Shown piece after piece: positions 51,843-56,915 of a stretch of DNA of 56,915 bases (the first letter of the stretch is position 1; each line of letters opens with the position of its first letter). The position numbers were made by a program, and so were the translations under genes. Origin of the DNA: Streptomyces sp. rh34 (GTDB taxonomy: Bacteria > Actinomycetota > Actinomycetes > Streptomycetales > Streptomycetaceae). The DNA is taken from assembly GCF_002551245.1 (NCBI RefSeq), contig NZ_NTGZ01000013.1, forward strand, positions 1 to 56,915, given 5' to 3'. The notes under the pieces were generated by a model. It searched no databases and was not told where the DNA came from. It worked only from the letters and a program-made list of their open reading frames with translations.

Positions 51843-51931
51843 GGGCAGGACCGTACGGGACGCCACCGACAGTCGCATCCGCGTAACGTGGCCCACCGCC
51901 CGCCACCCGCCGCACCGAGGGGAACAACGCC

Positions 51932-52906
51932 GTGCACCGCGAACCGGACGACGCCTACCCCCCGATCGAACCGTACGAAAGTGGCATGCTGGACGTCGGC
52001 GACGGCAACCACGTGTACTGGGAGGCGTGCGGCAACCCGGACGGCAAGCCGGCCCTCGTGGTGCACGGCGGCCCCGGCTCCGGCTGCACACCCCGCGCCC
52101 GCCGGTACTTCGACCCGGACCGCTACCGGGTGGTCCTCTTCGACCAGCGGGGCTGCGGCCGCTCCACACCGCACGCGAGCGACCCGGCGACGGACATGTC
52201 GCACAACACGACGGCACACCTGATCGCCGACATGGAACGCCTGCGGGAACACCTGAACATCGCCAAGTGGCTGCTGTACGGCGGCTCCTGGGGCTCGACC
52301 CTGATCCTGGCGTACGCCGAGGAGCACCCGGAGCGGGTCACGGAGGCGGTGATCCCCGCGGTGACGACGACCCGCCGCAGCGAGATCGACTGGCTCTACC
52401 GGGGCGTGGGCCAACTCTTCCCCGAGGCCTGGGACGCCTTCCGCAGGGGCGTCCCCGAGACAACCGACCCGGCCGGCCTGGTCGCGGCGTACGCCCGCCG
52501 CATGGAGAGCGGGGACGCCGCCGTACGGGAGAGGGCCACGGCCGACTGGTGCGCCTGGGAGGACGCGGTCGTCTCGATGGAGGCGGCCCAGGGCCCGCCC
52601 CCGTACAGCAGCCGCCCGGACCGCGCCCAGCAGGCGTTCGTCCGGATCTGCGCCCACTACTTCGCCCACGGAGCCTGGCTGGAGGAAGGCCGCCTCCTCG
52701 CCCGCGCCCACCGCCTGACCGGCATCCCGGCCGCCCTGATCCACGGCCGCTTCGACCTGGCGAGCCCCCTGACCACCGCCTGGGAACTGGCCCGCGCCTG
52801 GCCCGACGCCGAGCTGACGATCATCGAGAACGCGGGGCACACGGGCGGTGCGGAGACCCGACGGGCGGTGCTGGGGGCGCTGGACGGGTTCGCGGGAAAG
52901 GGCTGA
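51932..52906 (+). CDS. pip: Prolyl aminopeptidase (S33 family)
   Basis: 324 aa from GTG 51932 (VHREPDDAYPPIEPYESGMLDVGDGNHVYWEACGNPDGKPALVVHGGPGSGC). It releases N-terminal proline from peptides. Alpha/beta-hydrolase triad: nucleophile Ser in GGSWGS, Asp in HGRFDLASPL, His in ENAGHTGG; oxyanion loop HGGPGSG and FDQRGCGRS are family signatures. Cytoplasmic. The stop overlaps the ATG of a 22-codon frame (TGATG). Confidence 0.95.
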   Translation: MHREPDDAYPPIEPYESGMLDVGDGNHVYWEACGNPDGKPALVVHGGPGSGCTPRARRYFDPDRYRVVLFDQRGCGRSTPHASDPATDMSHNTTAHLIADMERLREHLNIAKWLLYGGSWGSTLILAYAEEHPERVTEAVIPAVTTTRRSEIDWLYRGVGQLFPEAWDAFRRGVPETTDPAGLVAAYARRMESGDAAVRERATADWCAWEDAVVSMEAAQGPPPYSSRPDRAQQAFVRICAHYFAHGAWLEEGRLLARAHRLTGIPAALIHGRFDLASPLTTAWELARAWPDAELTIIENAGHTGGAETRRAVLGALDGFAGKG

Positions 52907-52974
52907 TGAACGACTCCGGTCGTCGGCTCCTCAAGGAACCGGCGGCCGACGTGGTCGAGCACGAACTGTGCTGA
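52906..52974 (+). CDS. Possible 22-codon ORF coupled to the aminopeptidase gene
   Basis: Starts in the aminopeptidase stop (TGATG) and reads MNDSGRRLLKEPAADVVEHELC. Coding bias is normal, but there is no homologue I can name. It may be a real small protein, the head of a gene cut by the nearby RHS rearrangement, or chance. Confidence 0.25.
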   Translation: MNDSGRRLLKEPAADVVEHELC

Positions 52975-52982
52975 GAGTGACG

Positions 52983-55012
52983 TCAACTGCCGCTGAAGGC
53001 CATCCACATCAAGCCTGCGGAGCGACGTCGCCCCGCCCACTCTCCGTGCGGGCAGTAATCGTACTTGCCGTAGGTGTAGGTCGTCTTCTGGGACGCCGTG
53101 CGTTGGGCGTTCGTGTACTGCGGAAGGTCGGTCGTGCGGCCACGCGCGTCGGTCACCGTGGTGGTGGCCGTTCCGCCCTTCGGGGGGATGACGGTCGTGC
53201 GGTCGCCCTCGTACACCGTCTTGCTGCGCCACTGCTCGTCGCCGAACTTCACCGACAGCGCGTCCGTGACCCGGCCCAGCCCGTCGAAGTGGTTCTGCAC
53301 CGCCGCCGGCACGGTGTTCACCGCGGCGGAGGACAGCTTCGCCGACGGCGCGCCCTCGGCGTAGTAGGGGGCGTACGTCTGCCAGGCCCAGCCACGGGTG
53401 TCGTAGTGGGTCTCGGTCATGATCCGGTTCTGGGTGCCGGTGGCCGGGGCCTGCGTCTGCCGCTCGCGCAGCAGACCGTCGTAGAGCGCGTAGGTGGTGG
53501 TGTAGGCGCCGTTCTGCTTCAGCGTCCTGGTGGCGACGGTGTTCGCATCGGTCCTGGAGACGACGTAGCCGTACTCCGCCGAGGGCTTGTCCTCGTGGGC
53601 GGCCTTGGGCCAGCCCGGCTCCCACACCTTCAGGACACGGCCGAGACCGTCGTGGACGGTGTCGGTGCGCTTGCCGTTCGCGTCCACCGTCGCGGTGACC
53701 GCTCCCCGGACCGGGTCGTGCGTGGTCGTGGCCACGTGGTCCTTGGCGTTGGTCACGGCGACCGTCGTCGGCGCCTTGAGGGTGGCCGGGGTGTAGTCGG
53801 TCCGCGTGGTGGCCTGCAGCGCGTCCGTCGAGGTCTTCTCGCGGCCGTGCCGGTCGTAGGTGTGGGTGGCGGTCGTGAGGCGCCCCGTGCCCTTGGCGTC
53901 CTGCTCGTCCAGCCGGGTCACGTCACCCCTGACCGGCGGGGTGGACAGGCTCGTCGCACCGTCGTAGAAGTGCCGCGCGGACGAGATCAGGTCCCCGGGG
54001 AGGGACGGTGTGGTGCCGCAGGCCCGGCCACCGTCTTCGTCTCGGAGACCGTGGTGAGGATGTTGAGCGAGGGGTTACGGGCGTACGTGGTGGTGGTGCA
54101 CCGCTCGTCGCCCGTCTTCGCCGTGTCCCCGAGCGAGGCCTCGGTCAGGGTCTGGCCCAGCGCGTCGAAGGTGCGCTCTGTGCGGGTACCGCGCCAGCCC
54201 GTGCCGACGGCGGTACGGGTCTGCTCGCTCTTGCCGGCCGTGGCGTACGCGTAGCGGGTGGGCAGTCCTTCGGCACGGGTCTCCGTGGCCGTCGCGGCCG
54301 ACCGCCACGGCTCGTGGCTGGTGGTGGTTTCGAGCTTGCCGCCGTCCCAGTTGTACGTCGCCTCTTCCCGGGCCATCCCGGCGAAGGCTTCCCTGTCGGT
54401 GACGGCGATGCCTTCGTGGTCCTTGACCGCGGCCCCGTCGATGCCCCGGAAGTAGCGGTACTCCTTGAGGGTCCGCTTGTCGGGGGCGACACCGCTGCGC
54501 ACCTGGACGCGGCCGTATCCCCTGCGGTCGCCGTACGTGAGGTGCTTGGCGTCGGTGAACTCGTCGTCCTTCGACTTGGTCCAGCCCATGCCGTCCAGGT
54601 ACGTGTAGTCGGTCTGCTTGGCGGGTGCCCCGCCGGTCCTGTCGGTCTCCAGGATCTGGGTGACGACGTAGGTGTGGAACCAGTCGAGGTACGGCTCGTA
54701 GTTCGCCGCCGGCGCGTTCGGCGGCGACCACTTCACCGGGTAGCAGCGCCGTGTGAAGGCCCAGGTGTCCACCGGCTTGAAGGCGGTTCCGACGAGGACC
54801 GACGTGTCGATCTTCGTCAGCCGCGTCCGGCTCCAGAAGGACGGCGAACAGCGGTCCTTGCACTCCGTGCCCGAGGCGCAGTAGCGGTCGAAGGGGACGT
54901 CCGGCCAGTTCTTCGCGTGCGCCTTGTCGAAGGTTCCGCAGTCGCTCAGGCAGCGCTCACTGTTCGTGAAGTCGATCTTGGCGGCGGGCTGGGCGTAGAA
55001 GTTGTTGCCCGC
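52983..55012 (-). pseudogene. RHS/YD-repeat protein remnant, truncated at both ends and frameshifted
   Basis: Two minus-strand pieces carry RHS repeats: 54015-55012 (NNFYAQPAAKIDFTNSERC, DWFHTYVVTQILETDRTGG, TDYTYLDGMGWTKSKDDEF, TTTTYARNPSLN) and 52983-54015 (HTYDRHGREKTSTDA, RTDTVHDGLGRVLK, VQNHFDGLGRVTDAL). A missing base near 54019-54027 breaks the frame; restoring it joins VSETKTVAGP to CGTTPSLPGDLISSARHFYDG. The upstream end meets an FG-GAP fragment of opposite strand with no start codon, and the toxin-bearing C-terminus is gone (ends YDYCPHGEWAG). RHS proteins deliver polymorphic toxins or make secreted shells; this one is dead. Confidence 0.85.
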
Positions 55013-55013
55013 C

Positions 55014-55370
55014 CTCGTCGGCGACGGCTCCTGGTCGTCCTACGACCTGGCGGCGCCGGGTGACCGCACCGGCAACGGGCGGGTCGATCTCCTCGCGCGG
55101 CACAGGACCGGCGGGGAGCTCCGCCTCTACGAAGGCACCGGCCCGGCGGGACAGGGCCTCGGCAGCGGTCCCGCCTCCACCGTCATCGGAACCGGCTGGT
55201 CCCGCACCCACCGCCCGCTGCTCACCGCCTTCCCCGACGCGGGCTCGGACGGCAAGGCGGACGTCTTCGCCACGGGCGGCGACGACAAGCTCTACGTCTA
55301 CCCCAGCATCTCCGGCAAGGGCGTAGCCGTCGGAACCAGCGGCTGGCTGGACTTCCAGGCCCTCAGCTGA
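55014..55370 (+). pseudogene. C-terminal fragment of a secreted FG-GAP/VCBS protein
   Basis: About 119 codons with no genuine start: VGDGSWSSYDLAAPGDRTGNGRVDLLARHRTGGELRLYEGTGPAGQ, then FPDAGSDGKADVFATGGDDKLYVYPSISGKG and GWLDFQALS stop. These are two FG-GAP repeats like those at 39511-41043. It abuts the RHS remnant head to head, so an inversion or deletion fused them. A TTG at 55002 gives an open frame but belongs to the junction. Confidence 0.7.
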
Positions 55371-55389
55371 CGGACGGGCCGGCGGCACC

Positions 55390-55427
55390 GGGGGCCTCCC
55401 GTCACTGCGACGGGAGGCCCCCTTTCT
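55390..55427. terminator. Strong bidirectional intrinsic terminator
   Basis: Perfect 14-bp inverted repeat (GGGGGCCTCCCGTC at 55390-55403, complement at 55409-55422) with 5-nt loop ACTGC and TTTCT after it. It lies between the FG-GAP fragment and the minus-strand aldo/keto reductase gene, 15 bp from the latter's stop, so it can serve both. Confidence 0.9.
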
Positions 55428-55441
55428 CTGCGCTCACGGTC

Positions 55442-56431
55442 TTACCAGGCGAACGCCTCCGGCGAAGGCCCCGGGCCCGGGAAGATCTCGTCCAGGCCCG
55501 TGAGCACGGCCTCCGGGAGGTCCAGTTCCAGGGCGCGCAGGGCACTGTCCAGCTGGTCGGCGGTGCGCGGGCCGACGATCGGGCCCGTGACGCCGGGGCG
55601 GGTCAGCAGCCAGGCCAGGGCCACTTCGCCGGGTTCCAGGCCGTGCTTGTCGAGCAGGTCCTCGTACGCCTGGAGCTGGGACCGGGTGGCGGGGTCGGCC
55701 AGGGCGTCGGCCGCCCGGCCCGAGGCGCGGCGGCCGCCCTCGGCCGTCTTCCTGATGACGCCGCCCAGCAGGCCGCCGTGCAGCGGCGACCACGGGATGA
55801 CGCCGAGGCCGTAGTCCCGCGCGGCCGGGATGACCTCCATCTCGGCGCGGCGCTCGACGAGGTTGTAGATGCACTGTTCGCTGACCAGGCCGAGCGACCC
55901 CCGCCGGGCGGCCTGTTCGTTGGCCTGGGCGATCTTGTAGCCGGGGAAGTTCGAGGAACCGGCGTACAGGATCTTGCCCTGCTGGACCAGGACGTCGATC
56001 GCCTGCCAGATCTCGTCGAAGGGCGTGTCCCGGTCGACGTGGTGGAACTGGTACAGGTCGATGTGGTCGGTCTGGAGACGCTTGAGCGAGGCGTCGACCG
56101 CGCGCCGGATGTTCACGGCGGAGAGCTTGTCGTGGTTCGGCCAGGCGTCGCCGTCGGCGGCCATGTTCCCGTACATCTTGGTGGCCAGGACCACCTTGTC
56201 GCGCCTGCCGCCGCCCTGCGCGATCCAGGTGCCGATGATCTCCTCGGTGCGGCCCTTGTTCTCGCCCCAGCCGTAGACGTTGGCCGTGTCGAAGAAGTTC
56301 AGGCCCGCGCCGAGCGCGGAGTCCATGATCGCGTGGCTGTCCGACTCGTTGGTCTGCGGGCCGAAGTTCATCGTCCCGAGGACGAGTCGGCTGACCTTGA
56401 GTCCTGTGCGTCCGAGCTGTGTGTACTTCAT
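55442..56431 (-). CDS. Aldo/keto reductase
   Basis: 329 aa from ATG 56431 (MKYTQLGRTGLKVSRLVLGTMNFGPQTNESDSHAIMDSALGAGLNFFDTANVYG). Catalytic tetrad visible: Asp in FFDTANVYG, Tyr in the same motif, Lys in VVLATKMYG, His in YQFHHVDRD. NADPH-binding end: GVIPWSPLHGGLLGG and TGPIVGPRTADQLD. The AKR type resembles YajO/YghZ-like general stress reductases with aldehyde substrates. Ends at the terminator 55390. Confidence 0.94.
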   Translation of the reverse strand: MKYTQLGRTGLKVSRLVLGTMNFGPQTNESDSHAIMDSALGAGLNFFDTANVYGWGENKGRTEEIIGTWIAQGGGRRDKVVLATKMYGNMAADGDAWPNHDKLSAVNIRRAVDASLKRLQTDHIDLYQFHHVDRDTPFDEIWQAIDVLVQQGKILYAGSSNFPGYKIAQANEQAARRGSLGLVSEQCIYNLVERRAEMEVIPAARDYGLGVIPWSPLHGGLLGGVIRKTAEGGRRASGRAADALADPATRSQLQAYEDLLDKHGLEPGEVALAWLLTRPGVTGPIVGPRTADQLDSALRALELDLPEAVLTGLDEIFPGPGPSPEAFAW

Positions 56432-56522
56432 GACGCCCCAGCCAACTCCTTCGAGTCCACTCCAGGCAAGTGTGTCCCCCGGACGCGCCGGACGGGCATG
56501 TCTTCCCGGCGGTCGGCCGGTG

Positions 56523-56612
56523 TCAGCCGCCCAGGGCGGCCCCCACGGCGACGACGACGAACATCAGCACGAGCACGGCCGCCATGATGCGGTTTCTGGT
56601 CTTCGGGTCCAC
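56523..56612 (-). CDS. Conserved 29-aa single-helix membrane protein
   Basis: From GTG 56612 the minus strand reads VDPKTRNRIMAAVLVLMFVV and ends VAVGAALGG. A short basic N-terminus is followed by one hydrophobic helix. Third-position GC is strong and the Lys-Arg-Asn-Arg lead fits the positive-inside rule. The purine-rich GAAGG lies directly against the GTG, so a start at the internal ATG (20 aa) is possible. I recall similar short proteins in streptomycetes, but this was not checked. Confidence 0.55.
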   Translation of the reverse strand: MDPKTRNRIMAAVLVLMFVVVAVGAALGG

Positions 56613-56634
56613 CCTTCGAGCGTAACGGCACCGC

Positions 56635-56915
56635 TCACCGGCCGAGCGGCCAGGCCCGCACCACCTCGTAGCGCGGCTGCTCCCCCGGCACCCCGGACAC
56701 CGGCGGATCGCTCCGTACGAGACTCAGCTCACCGGCCTCCCAGCGTTCCCCCTCGAACCCCGCCAGCGCCGCGGTGAAGGGCCTCAGGTCCGCCTCGCCC
56801 CGGCTCCGGGCCAGCGTGAGGTGCGGGGCGTAGCGGCGGTGCTCCTCCATCGGCAGCCCGGCCCGCCGGCCCGCGGCGTCGGCGCGCTCGGCGAGCAGTC
56901 GCAGCGTGTCGAGCC
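56635..56915 (-). CDS. RNA 2',3'-cyclic phosphodiesterase (ThpR/LigT-like), C-terminal part
   Basis: About 92 codons; the gene starts beyond the window. Visible: LDTLRLLAERADAAGRRAGLPMEEHRRYAPHLTLARSRGEADLRPFTAALAGFEGERWEAGELSLVRSDPP. HLTLAR is the second HxTx motif of the 2H phosphoesterase superfamily. RYAPHLTLAR and a terminal RYEVVRAWPL fit the ThpR (2'-5' RNA ligase) group. The first HxT motif is outside the window. Confidence 0.82.
   Translation of the reverse strand, partial: LDTLRLLAERADAAGRRAGLPMEEHRRYAPHLTLARSRGEADLRPFTAALAGFEGERWEAGELSLVRSDPPVSGVPGEQPRYEVVRAWPLGR

Noticed and set aside
52906..52978. Idea that the short coupled ORF is a lanthipeptide precursor
   Set aside because: Only one Cys, no modification or transport genes nearby.

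Overview
The window is very GC-rich with strong third-position GC, uses many GTG starts, and packs genes with 4-base ATGA/GTGA stop-start overlaps. Together with a conservon (cvn) operon, DUF574 methyltransferases, secreted FG-GAP proteins and many TetR regulators, this points to a Streptomyces chromosome, or a very close actinomycete. No rRNA, tRNA, CRISPR array, intact insertion sequence or phage was seen.

Layout. 1-4292: 3' part of a conservon, cvnA(partial)-cvnB-cvnC-cvnD followed by two P450 genes (CYP157-like and CYP154-like), all translationally coupled. 4389-9614: serC with a strong terminator, a Uma2 protein, a DUF4259 protein, a methyltransferase, a YjdI/YjdJ-like pair, and an isochorismatase-family hydrolase divergent from a MarR regulator with palindromic operator candidates. 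9615-11678: a scar holding an alpha/beta hydrolase among truncated genes, including a transposase N-terminus and a frameshifted methyltransferase C-terminus. 11685-19470: a GNAT, a DrrAB-like exporter divergent from its TetR regulator across a clear inverted-repeat operator, a PPOX/F420 protein, a secreted beta-propeller, an SGNH hydrolase, another TetR and a membrane protein. 19550-22598: a GH3 beta-glucosidase divergent from a TetR regulator. 22681-29508: a response regulator-histidine kinase-GerMN lipoprotein operon facing a lipoprotein-adaptor-ATPase-permease operon of MacB type; this is probably one envelope-stress or peptide-export module.

29574-39500 is looser: a CPBP protease, a DUF574 methyltransferase, secreted proteins, an HNH-like secreted protein with an altered active site, an orphan NarL-type kinase, and several frameshifted genes. 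One of these is interrupted by a 7-bp tandem repeat whose copy number sets the reading frame. 39511-45305: a secreted trypsin-fold pseudoprotease with FG-GAP repeats, then an XRE regulator-DUF574 methyltransferase-PucR-like regulator group. 45328-51842: an NTF2-like protein, a LysR, two divergent SDRs, a transmembrane Ser/Thr kinase fused to an amino-acid-type solute-binding domain, a cupin-zinc ribbon protein and a VOC protein. 51932-56915: prolyl aminopeptidase, a broken RHS gene head-to-head with an FG-GAP fragment, a strong terminator, an aldo/keto reductase, a tiny membrane protein and the C-terminus of an RNA ligase/phosphodiesterase-family protein.

I did not find one unmistakable new system. 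The best candidates for follow-up are the kinase-binding-protein fusion, the 7-bp repeat frame switch next to an orphan kinase, the XRE-DUF574-double-HTH group, and the P450 lacking the ExxR and acid-alcohol motifs inside the conservon. Family assignments come from reading motifs by eye; no database search was run.
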